A DNA stretch of 64,000 nt from Levilactobacillus yonginensis (GTDB lineage Bacteria > Bacillota > Bacilli > Lactobacillales > Lactobacillaceae). The notes beneath the pieces were generated by a model, which saw only the letters and a list, made by a program, of their open reading frames with translations, was not told the DNA's origin and made no database searches. The first letter of the stretch is position 1; the number at the start of each line of letters is the position of its first letter. Of this stretch, positions 33,765-42,106 are shown one piece after another. The DNA is taken from contig NZ_RHNO01000010.1 of NCBI RefSeq assembly GCF_003946265.1, forward strand, positions 29,727-93,726, read 5' to 3'. Made by a program: the position numbers and the translations under genes.

Positions 33765-34399
33765 TTCATATCTTTCAAGCATACGGAGGAACACTCCTCT
33801 ACGGCCTAGGGCAAACGCTGTTATGTAGTGTAATTGCACTGGTCTTCAGTCTGATTCTTGGGACGTTCTTTGCTTTACTGGAAGAATCTCCTAATAAATT
33901 TGGGCGCGTCGTTGCACGGATCTACATCGAAGTTTTCCGGAATATTCCGTTACTGGTTATCACGATGTTCTTCTACGTGGTGTTTCCGCTCTACGTCATC
34001 AAAATGAACGGGTTTACCGCCGGCACGATTGGGTTGACGCTCTATACGTCAGCGTTCATCGCCGAAACGGTCCGGGCCGGAATTGGGTCGGTTGATCCTG
34101 GTCAGATGGAAGGGGCCCGGGCCAACGGGTTATCCTTCTGGCAAGCCATGCGGTTCATCATTTTGCCGCAAGCCTTTCGCTACGTGATTCCGCCACTGGG
34201 TAATCAATTCGTGAACCTGGTCAAGAACTCCTCAACGTTGGCCTTTGTTGGGGGCTTTGATTTGATGTATCAAGGGAACGTGATTGCGTCTAATTCCTTA
34301 CAGACAATTGCGGCGTACGCCTCAGTTGGGGTACTTTACCTGATCATCACGTTGCCTATCAGTTACTACATGCGCTACCTAGAAAAGCGTTTGGCCTAA
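33761..34399 (+). CDS. Polar amino acid ABC importer permease 1
   Basis: A 212-aa HisM-type permease with five helices. The EAA loop reads GQMEGARANGLSFWQAMRFIILPQAFR, the contact site for the ATPase. It begins at ATG 33761 overlapping glnH by 4 bp. It pairs with the next gene as a heterodimer. Confidence 0.9.
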   Translation: MIHIFQAYGGTLLYGLGQTLLCSVIALVFSLILGTFFALLEESPNKFGRVVARIYIEVFRNIPLLVITMFFYVVFPLYVIKMNGFTAGTIGLTLYTSAFIAETVRAGIGSVDPGQMEGARANGLSFWQAMRFIILPQAFRYVIPPLGNQFVNLVKNSSTLAFVGGFDLMYQGNVIASNSLQTIAAYASVGVLYLIITLPISYYMRYLEKRLA

Positions 34400-34415
34400 G
34401 GGGAGGAGAATAAAT

Positions 34416-35072
34416 ATGCTGCAAAACTTTATTGGCGCTTACTCCCCAGATAACCTGCGTTACCTGTTCGGGGGCTTGGGAATCACGTTACTGGTTTCCG
34501 TCGTGTCCATCGTTGGTAGCTTTATCATTGGCTCCATTCTGGGTATTATTCGCTACGTTAAAATTAAATATGTGTCCGCCATCATCGGGGTCATCATTGA
34601 TGTGATTCGGAACTTACCGTTGATTTTAATCTTGTTCTTCACGTACTTTGGTTTGCCAAACCTGGGGGTCAAGCCGGAAATTATTCCAGCTGCCATCTTG
34701 GCCATGACTATTTTTGAATCCACCATGTTGGCAGAAATTGTGCGTTCAGGGATTCAGGCTGTTGATTCAGGCCAGATGGAAGGGGCCCGGGCCAACGGGC
34801 TGACTTACTGGCAAGGACTCTGGTACATTGTGTTACCACAAGCGCTGAACAAGATGATTCCTGCGATTGTCAGTCAATTTATCTCGTTGGTGAAGGATAC
34901 GTCACTGGCAACGATTATTCTGTTGCCAGAAATGTTGTACCGGTCACAGATTATTTACGGGCAAAACACCAATTACATCATTCCGATGTTCTTGGCGATT
35001 GCGGTGATGTACTTTATCGTTTGTTACCTGCTGTCCGTTCTCGCCCGTTACTTAGAAAAACGTCAGGCTTAA
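34416..35072 (+). CDS. Polar amino acid ABC importer permease 2
   Basis: A 218-aa partner permease with EAA loop GQMEGARANGLTYWQGLWYIVLPQALN. The 23-base stretch encoding QMEGARANG is nearly identical in both permease genes, a trace of duplication or gene conversion. GGGGAGGAG precedes the ATG. No intrinsic terminator follows; repeat M begins 18 bp after the stop. Confidence 0.9.
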   Translation: MLQNFIGAYSPDNLRYLFGGLGITLLVSVVSIVGSFIIGSILGIIRYVKIKYVSAIIGVIIDVIRNLPLILILFFTYFGLPNLGVKPEIIPAAILAMTIFESTMLAEIVRSGIQAVDSGQMEGARANGLTYWQGLWYIVLPQALNKMIPAIVSQFISLVKDTSLATIILLPEMLYRSQIIYGQNTNYIIPMFLAIAVMYFIVCYLLSVLARYLEKRQA

Positions 35073-35089
35073 GTTCGTTGGCTGGGTGC

Positions 35090-35274
35090 GCCTCCGGGTT
35101 CCAGGGCAGGCGTCAGCCGTGGGGACCGCCTGCGGCCTGTGGGGCGGTCCTCCGGCTCGGTTTTAAGACTCGGAATATCACCGAGTCTCAAAACTCGTCC
35201 CGTGGCGTAACCTCGGAAAACCGCCGAGCTAACGCCACTTTCACCGCTGACACCTGCCCTGGAACCCTGCGGCT
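35090..35274 (+). repeat. Cloverleaf repeat, class I, copy M (+ orientation)
   Basis: Closing arms 35096-35117 and 35246-35267 pair at 21 of 22. Directly follows the gln operon. Confidence 0.92.
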
Positions 35275-35414
35275 TATGTTGCGGTGAACTTAAGCTGATT
35301 AATTATCTGACTATGTGCGATTAATTTGAGTTGAACAATTGTTTAGTTGAAAAACGATGCTATGTATTTCGAAATATATCAACAGTTACATTGAACGTCT
35401 CACATTTTTTGTCG

Positions 35415-35583
35415 TAGGAGACCAGGGATGGAACTAGCAGTGAAGGTGGTGTTAACTGGTGGGTTTCCAGTTTACAGCACGGGCGACTTTGGAGACGCTG
35501 TTCTTGGCGGCTCCAAATCGAGTCGGAAGACCGCTTCTCAGTCTGGAGCGTCCCCACAGCTAGCGGAATCCCTGGTCTCCGGA
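35415..35583 (-). repeat. Cloverleaf repeat, class I, copy N (- orientation)
   Basis: Closing arms 35417-35430 and 35567-35580 (GGAGACCAGGGAT/ATCCCTGGTCTCC). 3' of hflX, right partner of M. Confidence 0.88.
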
Positions 35584-35603
35584 GCACAAACTGTGTGGTG
35601 AGG

Positions 35604-35640
35604 CACCGTTCCAGCCCATCCGCTGTGACCGGTAAGGCGG
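35604..35640 (-). repeat. Solo half of a class II repeat
   Basis: Only the right end is left: ACCGTTCCAGCCCATCCGC and CCGGTAAGGCGG. The left arm is absent, so this is a deletion remnant. Confidence 0.7.
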
Positions 35641-35651
35641 CAAGTTAGAAC

Positions 35652-35694
35652 AAAAATGGCTTTCCAATCAAACCAGATTGGAAAGCCATTTTTT
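35652..35694 (-). terminator. Terminator of hflX
   Basis: AAAAATGGCTTTCCAATC pairs perfectly with GATTGGAAAGCCATTTTT; T-runs on both strands. Confidence 0.9.
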
Positions 35695-35705
35695 AATGCG
35701 ATAGA

Positions 35706-36983
35706 TTATTCAGTAACCACGTAGCGCTTGAATCGGTCGAAATCAGCCGATTGTAGTTCGACCCGTAAGGCCGTTCCTTCAGCTTCGTAGTCCGTGCTGA
35801 GGACGTTAGCGTGGTCGTTCAGGTACGCTACCACGTCACCATCTGCGAACGGTACCAAGAAGTTGGCCGTTACGTAATTGTGGAAGACCTTCTCCTTCAT
35901 GGCCTGAACTAACAGGTCAACGGAGGCGGGGTCCTGCGCTGAGAGGACGAGTTGATCGCCCACGCGGCTAGGGAATTCAGCATCCGTTAAGTCAGCCTTG
36001 TTGAAGACCGTGATCATTGGCACGTCAGTTACACCGATGTCCATCAAGGTCTTTTCCGTCGTGGCCATCATGGCTTCGCGGTTCGGGTCAGCGTAGTCCA
36101 CCACTTGGATCAGCAGATCAGCATTCGCTGCTTCAGCCAGCGTTGAGCGGAAGGCCTTTACCAGTTGCGTTGGCAATTGGCTTACGAATCCAACCGTGTC
36201 ACTCAATAACAGTTTCTTTTGGTCGAGGAAGGTCAGTTGGCGTACGCTGGTATCCAACGTGGCAAACAGCATGTTTTTAACGAAGACCTGTTTCTCTTCG
36301 TTCTTCCCAAATTCACGGACCAAGGCGTTCATTAACGTGGACTTGCCGGCGTTGGTATAGCCAACCAAGGCTACAGAAGGGAGTTGATTACGTTCCCGTT
36401 GCTGGCGCTGGGTTGCGGCCGCTTGATTGATTTCCTTGAGTTCATGGTTGACGTGGTTGATGGACCGTTGAATGGTCCGCCGACTCATTTCAGTTTGAGA
36501 TTCACCGGCACCACGGTTGGTAAAGCCACCGCCGCCACCGCTCCCAGTCTGTTGGTCCAGTCGTTGAGAAGCACTGGTATGCAGGCGGGGAAGTTGGTAT
36601 TGAAGCATGGCCAACTGGACTTGGAGTTTGGCTTCACGGGATTGCGCCCGGTTCGCAAAGATTTCGAGAATCAAGCCAGTGCGGTCCATGATGCGGGCCT
36701 TAGTACCAGCCTCAAGGTTCCGAATCTGACTGGGTGACAGTTCATCGTTGACGACAATCGTGTCAACACCATCATCGGCGACGATGGTTGCCAGTTCCTC
36801 GACCTTCCCGGTACCGAAGTAGGTCCCTGGGTTGGGTTTTGGTAAAGCTTGCTGAACTTCCTCAGCAACCGTCATATTGTTGGCTTCGACTAAATTTTTA
36901 AGTTCGGTCATTGAGTAGCCAAACGTTGCCTGACCGGCATTTAAACCAATCGTAATGACTGGTGTTCGTGGGGTTTCTTCCAA
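35706..36983 (-). CDS. hflX: Ribosome-splitting GTPase HflX
   Basis: A 425-aa GTPase that rescues stalled ribosomes. It begins at TTG 36983 after AAAGGAGGGTGATC. The N-terminal HflX domain contains DELSPSQIRNLE and RTGLILEIFA. The coiled linker has GAGESQTEMSRRTI, and the G domain has GYTNAGKST (G1), DTVGFV (G3) and NKAD (G4). The C-terminal domain ends near FDRFKRYVVTE. Single gene with its own terminator. Confidence 0.93.
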   Translation of the reverse strand: MEETPRTPVITIGLNAGQATFGYSMTELKNLVEANNMTVAEEVQQALPKPNPGTYFGTGKVEELATIVADDGVDTIVVNDELSPSQIRNLEAGTKARIMDRTGLILEIFANRAQSREAKLQVQLAMLQYQLPRLHTSASQRLDQQTGSGGGGGFTNRGAGESQTEMSRRTIQRSINHVNHELKEINQAAATQRQQRERNQLPSVALVGYTNAGKSTLMNALVREFGKNEEKQVFVKNMLFATLDTSVRQLTFLDQKKLLLSDTVGFVSQLPTQLVKAFRSTLAEAANADLLIQVVDYADPNREAMMATTEKTLMDIGVTDVPMITVFNKADLTDAEFPSRVGDQLVLSAQDPASVDLLVQAMKEKVFHNYVTANFLVPFADGDVVAYLNDHANVLSTDYEAEGTALRVELQSADFDRFKRYVVTE

Positions 36984-37074
36984 GAGATCACCCTCCTTTA
37001 AAGGTTATATGTTGAGTATAACATGGCAATGATGTTTTGAATAAATATTAGCTAGTAAAACCATTTAATTAAAA

Positions 37075-37103
37075 TTCACTATTGATTCTAATTGTTTTAT
37101 AAT
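37075..37103 (+). promoter_or_regulatory. Promoter of oppA copy 1
   Basis: TTCACT, 17 bp, TATAAT. The spacer ATTGATTCTAATTGTTT is shared almost base for base with the oppA copy 2 promoter. Confidence 0.7.
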
Positions 37104-37164
37104 TTAAAATAATCCTCGTTGTCTTTTTAAGGCAGATTATAAACTTAGAGGGGTCGGAATTTTT

Positions 37165-38793
37165 ATGAAGGTTACAAGGATTGTCAAGCTAGGAGCAGTA
37201 GCCACGTTTGCCACGGTATTATTAGCCGCATGTGGGTCTGCCTCCAGCAGTAGCAGTCAGGCTAAGGATCAAACCTTAACCTGGATGGAGAACTCAGCAT
37301 TACCAACGATGGATATTTCTAAAGCCGTCGACAACGTGTCTGCTGAGACGTTGAACAACACAGGTGAGGGCCTATTGCGGGTCGGCAAAAAGAGCAGTTT
37401 ACATCCTGGGGTTGCCAAAAGCTACAGTAAATCTAAAGATGGCAAGACGTACACGTTTAACCTTCGAAAATCTAAGTGGAGTAACGGTGATCCAGTGACT
37501 GCTAAGGATTTTGTTTATTCCTGGCAACGGACCGTTAATCCTAAGACGGCTTCCGAGTATGCTTATCTCTTTGCGGACGTTCAGAACGCGAATGCCATTA
37601 TGAAGAGTAAAAAGGCAGTGTCCACACTGGGGGTCAAGGCAGTAGGAAAGTATCAATTCGTCGTTCACCTGACACATCCTGTCAGCTACTTTCCTAACCT
37701 GGTTGCGGGGACAACGTTCTTCCCACAGGACCAAAAAGTTGTTGAAAAGTATGGCAAGCAGTACGCCGGCAACGCCCAACAAAATGTGTATAACGGGCCA
37801 TTTAAGCTGACCTACTGGACGGGGACTTCTGACAACTGGACGTTAACTAAGAACCCGTCTTATTGGAACGCCAAGCGGGTGAAGTTGCACCACGTGAAAT
37901 TTGAGGCCGTTAAGGATCCTCAGACGGCGTTGAGTCAGTACCAGAGTGGCAAGCTGGATGCCATTTATCTGAGCGGCCAACAACCAAAGAATTACAAGAA
38001 CAGTAAGGAATACGTCTCACGGACTAGTGCCCGGGCGACGTACATCGAAGTCAACCAACGCAAAGATACCATGATGAAGAACAAGAAGGCTCGTCAAGCC
38101 CTTTCTCTGGCCATCAACCGGCAACAATTTACCAATAAGGTGATGGACGATGGGTCAGTCGCTCCAACCGGTCTGGTTACCGATGGCCTGGCTTCGTACA
38201 AGGGGAAAGATTTTGCGGCATCAGCCAAGGTGCCAGCTGGTACTAGCCAGAACTTGAAGAAGGCTAAGCAGTTATGGCAAGAAGCCTTGAAGGAAACTGG
38301 CCGCAAGAGTTATAGCATGACCTTGACCGCAGATGATACGGCCGCAGGGAAGAACTCGACCGAGTTTGTCCAAAGTCAGTGGGCCAAGTTACCCGGATTG
38401 AAGGTCACCAACGCTAACGTCCCATACAAGACGGTGTTAGCGCGGTGTGCCAGTGGGGACTTTGATTCCATTGTCACAGCTTGGGGAGCCGACTTTGCTG
38501 ACCCAATCACATTCCTTCAGCTCTTTACGACTGGGAACTCCTACAACGAAGGCAAGTGGTCCAACAAGTCCTATGACCGTCTGATCAAGGCAGCAACTGG
38601 TTCAGATGCCAACCGGGCAGGTCAACGTTGGCAAGATTTGATCAAGGCACAGAAGGTTCTGTTAAACGATCAAGGAATCATTCCGTTCTATCAGAACGGG
38701 AAGCCACAGCTGGTGAAGTCTAGTGTGAAGGGTGTCGTTTACTTCCCAGTTGGCGCTAACTGGGACTTCAGCCGGGCTTACATTGCTAAGTAG
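37165..38793 (+). CDS. oppA: Oligopeptide-binding lipoprotein OppA, copy 1
   Basis: A 542-aa family-5 receptor that captures peptides for the Opp importer. The signal peptide ends LLAAC (lipidated Cys near 23), then a Ser-rich linker. Typical segments: LTWMENSALPTMDISKA, YNGPFKLTYWTGTSDNW, SGQQPKNYKNSK and the C-terminal YFPVGANWDFSRAYIAK. GAGGGGTCGG precedes the ATG. It stands 5 kb from oppB, with copies 2 and 3 between, and has its own promoter. No intrinsic terminator; repeat O follows 13 bp after the stop. Confidence 0.92.
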   Translation: MKVTRIVKLGAVATFATVLLAACGSASSSSSQAKDQTLTWMENSALPTMDISKAVDNVSAETLNNTGEGLLRVGKKSSLHPGVAKSYSKSKDGKTYTFNLRKSKWSNGDPVTAKDFVYSWQRTVNPKTASEYAYLFADVQNANAIMKSKKAVSTLGVKAVGKYQFVVHLTHPVSYFPNLVAGTTFFPQDQKVVEKYGKQYAGNAQQNVYNGPFKLTYWTGTSDNWTLTKNPSYWNAKRVKLHHVKFEAVKDPQTALSQYQSGKLDAIYLSGQQPKNYKNSKEYVSRTSARATYIEVNQRKDTMMKNKKARQALSLAINRQQFTNKVMDDGSVAPTGLVTDGLASYKGKDFAASAKVPAGTSQNLKKAKQLWQEALKETGRKSYSMTLTADDTAAGKNSTEFVQSQWAKLPGLKVTNANVPYKTVLARCASGDFDSIVTAWGADFADPITFLQLFTTGNSYNEGKWSNKSYDRLIKAATGSDANRAGQRWQDLIKAQKVLLNDQGIIPFYQNGKPQLVKSSVKGVVYFPVGANWDFSRAYIAK

Positions 38794-38805
38794 TAGTTAT
38801 TGTTT

Positions 38806-38960
38806 GCCGCCTTACCGGGCGGAAAAAATAGGCTGGAACGCTGTGAACACGATTTCGAGCCGAAGGGCGGTCTCGAAACTCGGTTCTGCCTAACCACGGA
38901 AAATCACCGGGCTAAGGCAGTGCCACGGCTGAGCCTATTTTCTCCGCCCTCTCGGCTAAC
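38806..38960 (+). repeat. Cloverleaf repeat, class II, copy O (+ orientation)
   Basis: Closing arms 38817-38834 and 38932-38949 pair at 17 of 18. Outer marks GCCGCCTTACCGGG and CTCTCGGCTAAC. Immediately follows oppA copy 1. Confidence 0.9.
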
Positions 38961-39049
38961 ATGGCGATGTTTTTGCAGATGAGCTGTTGGACAGTGTCTT
39001 TGTTAGCTAACATGAATTTGCAAACTAAGTTACTCGTAAGTTGTGTCAC

Positions 39050-39225
39050 CAACAACCAGCAGTCAGCGCCCCGTGGGGCAGACCTGAAGCCTGATAATCG
39101 GTCTTCAGGGCAACTTTGAACCGCACCAAAATCGTGCGTTTCAAAGATTGACCGCGCTCTAAGCAGGGATAGTTCCCCCAGCTAAGACCGCCGACACGGG
39201 GCACTATCTGCTGATTGCTGGCTCG
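39050..39225 (+). repeat. Divergent cloverleaf-like repeat, copy P
   Basis: Closing arms 39056-39075 and 39195-39221 pair as CCAGCA.TCAGC plus GCCCCGTG, with seven extra bases in the right arm. Internal arms include TGAAG..CTTCA and CTTTGAA..TTCAAAG hairpins. It lacks the usual outer marks. Confidence 0.7.
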
Positions 39226-39301
39226 ATACATTGTACGCATACTGGTTGTGCTAAGGTGGAATTGTCAGCTTAAGCGTGTTCCAACTAAAATTTAGTCAGA
39301 T

Positions 39302-39337
39302 AAAAGGTCACGGGAAATAGCTTTCCGTGACCTTTTT
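39302..39337 (+). terminator. Terminator 0.5 kb after oppA copy 1
   Basis: AAAAGGTCACGGGAAA/TTTCCGTGACCTTTTT, perfect. The nearest upstream gene ends at 38793 with repeats O and P between, so the oppA1 transcript may include both. Confidence 0.8.
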
Positions 39338-39436
39338 GTTTGATTTCAGTTATCAAAATCTAAAGGTTAAGCCCTGAAACACTCACTATGCTTGATACAA
39401 CAAGGATTGGGGGTTAGTCAAACATAGTGGGAAATT

Positions 39437-39535
39437 ACCGCCTTACCGTTCGCCAAATTTGGACGGGAACGCGGCTTCAAGAAAACCACTTGAAAATCCC
39501 ACAGCTGAGTCCAAATTTGACTCACTCTCGGCTAC
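39437..39535 (+). repeat. Cloverleaf repeat, class II, copy Q (+ orientation, internal deletion)
   Basis: Same closing stem CAAATTTGGAC as copy H, but the middle is about 75 bp shorter, losing internal arms. Confidence 0.8.
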
Positions 39536-39616
39536 CTAGTTGAGCGTTAATAATATTGCATAAGGTGCCTGTCATTCAGGCATTTAAGCTAGCTTAGCTT
39601 CCAAGAACCCGTTTAA

Positions 39617-39792
39617 CCGGAGGTGGTCAGAGGTGGAGCCAGCTGTGTCGACGGTGTTAGCCGATTCTCGGCTTACAGCGTGGGACGTGTTTGGAGACTG
39701 GTGGTTTTTCCAGGCTTCAAACCGAGCCGAAGGACCGCTTTTCAGGCCGTAGGCGTTCCCCACAGCAGGCGGAATATCTGACCGCCGCAGGT
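39617..39792 (-). repeat. Cloverleaf repeat, class I, copy R (- orientation)
   Basis: Close relative of copy I, including the GCCGA..TCGGC arm and AGCCGAAGGACCGCTTTTCAG. Its right arm reads CTGACCGCC, and the left GGTGGTCAG pairs with it better than in copy I. Confidence 0.85.
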
Positions 39793-39955
39793 GACTGAGT
39801 GAGGCTATTTTTAAGTCGATAACGGTTTTCGAACTATCAAAATGACTAAACCTTAGAAAATCCTTAGAATTTCTAATTAAAATTAAATATTTTATTTGGC
39901 CTGGTAAGGGCGGTATTAAAGGATTCGTAACGATTTGCATGGACTAACATTAAAT

Positions 39956-39984
39956 TTCACTATTGATTCTAATCGTTTTATCAT
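39956..39984 (+). promoter_or_regulatory. Promoter of oppA copy 2
   Basis: TTCACT, 17 bp, TATCAT; duplicate of the copy 1 promoter with small changes. Confidence 0.65.
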
Positions 39985-40041
39985 TTAATATATCCTCAAC
40001 GCTTAGTTTCCTAAGTATTTACATAGAGGGGTCGGAATTGT

Positions 40042-41667
40042 ATGAAGGTTAAGTCAATTGTTAAGTTAGGGACGGTGGCGTCGCTGGCAACTGTGTTACT
40101 CGCAGCGTGCGGCACCTCCTCAAGCAGTAGTAAGGCTAAGGACCAAACCTTACACCTCATGGAGACGTCATCACTGTCTTCCATGGATAACGCCAAGGCC
40201 ACGGATATTATTTCCGGTGAAACGCTGAACAACACAGGTGAGGGCCTGTTACGATTTGGCAAGAACAGCAAGACGTTACCAGGATTAGCGAAGAGCTATT
40301 CCAAATCCAAAGACGGGTTGACTTACACGTTTAACCTGCGGAAGTCGCAATGGAGTAACGGTGAAAAGGTCACTGCGCAAGACTTCGTTTACTCATGGCA
40401 GCGGACGATTGCCCCTAAGACGGGTTCACAGTACGCTTACCTGTACGCAGATATCAAGAACGCCAACGCCATCATGAAGAACAAGAAGCCAGCTTCAGCC
40501 TTAGGGGTCAAGAAGGACGGCGACTACAAGTTGGTTGTCACACTGGAACACCCAGTTAGTTACTTCCCAACGTTGGTTGCCCAACAATGTTTCTACCCCG
40601 TTAACAAGAAGGCCGTTGATAAGTACGGCAAGAAGTTTGCGACGGATGCCAAGCACAACGTCTACAACGGGCCGTTCAAGTTGACCAAGTGGTCCGGAAC
40701 CTCCGACGACTGGACTTTAACGAAGAACCCGAAGTACTGGGATGCTAAGGTCGTTAAATTACAACACGTTAAGTACAGCGCTGTGAAGGACCCACAAACC
40801 GCTTTGAGTCAGTACCAAAGTGGCAAGTTAGATGCTATCTTCCTGAGTGGGCAACAACCTAAGAACTACAAGAACAACAAGGACTTCCATTCACGGGTCA
40901 GCTCACGGATCACCTACGTTGAACTGAACCAACGGAAGGATACCATGCTCAAGAACAAGAAGGCACGTCAAGCCTTATCCATGGTCATCAACCGGCAACA
41001 ATACGTCAACAAGGTGATGCAAGATGGCTCGAAGGCAGCCACGGGGATCGTTTCCTCTGGTTTAGCTATCCGCAACGGCAAGGACTTCTCTAAGACGGCT
41101 TCCGTTCCATCAGCCACCTCGTACAACTTAGACAAGGCGAAGACCCTTTGGAAGCAAGCCTTAAAGGAAACTGGTCGGAAGAGTTACTCGATTACCTTGT
41201 TAGCTGACGATACGCCAGCCGGTAAGAGTGCGACTGAGTACATTCAAAGTCAGTGGGCTAAATTGGATAACTTCAAGGTTACCAACTCCAACATTCCTTA
41301 CAAGACACGGTTATCTCGCTCACAAAATGGCCAATTCGAAGCCGTTGTCAGTGGGTGGAGTGCCGACTTCCCAGACCCAATCACCGACCTGTCCCTGTTC
41401 ACAACCGGGAACACGTACAACAACGGGAGATGGTCTTCCAAGTCTTACGACAAGTTGATCGACGAAGCAACGACGACCAACGCCAACAAGCCTAGTGCCC
41501 GGTGGCAGAACCTGGTCGACGCACAGAAGGTTATGCTGAAGGACCAAGGGATCATTCCAGTTTACCAGACGGGAATGCCACAATTGATGAAGTCTAAGGT
41601 CAAGGGTGTCGTCTACTTCCCAGTTGGCGCTAACTGGGATTACAGCCGCGCTTACATCGCTAAGTAA
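40042..41667 (+). CDS. oppA: Oligopeptide-binding lipoprotein OppA, copy 2
   Basis: A 541-aa paralogue of copies 1 and 3, with lipobox LLAAC and the same linker and C-terminal YFPVGANWDYSRAYIAK. It differs in likely ligand-contact parts: LHLMETSSLSSMD replaces LTWMENSALPTMD, and VVSGWSADFPDPITDLSLF replaces VTAWGADFADPITFLQLF. Those changes suggest a shifted peptide preference. Own promoter and own terminator. Confidence 0.92.
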   Translation: MKVKSIVKLGTVASLATVLLAACGTSSSSSKAKDQTLHLMETSSLSSMDNAKATDIISGETLNNTGEGLLRFGKNSKTLPGLAKSYSKSKDGLTYTFNLRKSQWSNGEKVTAQDFVYSWQRTIAPKTGSQYAYLYADIKNANAIMKNKKPASALGVKKDGDYKLVVTLEHPVSYFPTLVAQQCFYPVNKKAVDKYGKKFATDAKHNVYNGPFKLTKWSGTSDDWTLTKNPKYWDAKVVKLQHVKYSAVKDPQTALSQYQSGKLDAIFLSGQQPKNYKNNKDFHSRVSSRITYVELNQRKDTMLKNKKARQALSMVINRQQYVNKVMQDGSKAATGIVSSGLAIRNGKDFSKTASVPSATSYNLDKAKTLWKQALKETGRKSYSITLLADDTPAGKSATEYIQSQWAKLDNFKVTNSNIPYKTRLSRSQNGQFEAVVSGWSADFPDPITDLSLFTTGNTYNNGRWSSKSYDKLIDEATTTNANKPSARWQNLVDAQKVMLKDQGIIPVYQTGMPQLMKSKVKGVVYFPVGANWDYSRAYIAK

Positions 41668-41799
41668 CTGATTAGCCTGTAGATAGACGGTATCATCGGT
41701 AATTGCCTTACGCGGTCATTCAGAGGCCTTCTGACCGATCCACTTTAATCAGAGGCTGAACTGACCTGATTGGGAGAACAACTTTAACAGAATTATGAG

Positions 41800-41835
41800 A
41801 GCGGTGAATCGGGGTGACCTGATTCACCGCTTTTT
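41800..41835 (+). terminator. Terminator of oppA copy 2
   Basis: AGCGGTGAATC/GATTCACCGCT followed by T4-5. The rest of 41668-42106 holds only the next promoter. Confidence 0.85.
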
Positions 41836-42009
41836 AGGTGGGAAATGGATATTAACCGTGTAGTGATTGTAAATTCCGGCCAATTATTGTATATGTTATA
41901 CAAAAAAGTGGCGATTTCACTGTATAAAATGTGAAATCAAATTTTAATTTTTATTTTGAAACGCCTACGTATCAAGTATTGTGAAAACTATTTTAAATTA
42001 AATTAGTAA

Positions 42010-42039
42010 TTAGCATTGATTTTAATGGTTTTCTAATAT
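42010..42039 (+). promoter_or_regulatory. Promoter region of oppA copy 3
   Basis: The ATTGATTTTAATGGTTTTCTAATAT block aligns with the other oppA promoters, but both boxes (TTAGCA, CTAATA/TAATAT) are weaker. Confidence 0.45.
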
Positions 42040-42106
42040 ACAATTGGAAACATCAAATTTGAGGTGTCAATTTATTTCTCAAACAACTAAGAGGGGTTGG
42101 ATTTAA

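Larger units (their letters stand above)
39361..39845 (+). repeat. Composite repeat module, copy 2
   Basis: Same order as 23099-23680 (hairpin CACTATG/CATAGTG, class II element, TAATAATATTG-type link, class I element, GATAACGGTTTTCGAAC) but with deletions, mainly in the first element and after the second. Confidence 0.9.
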
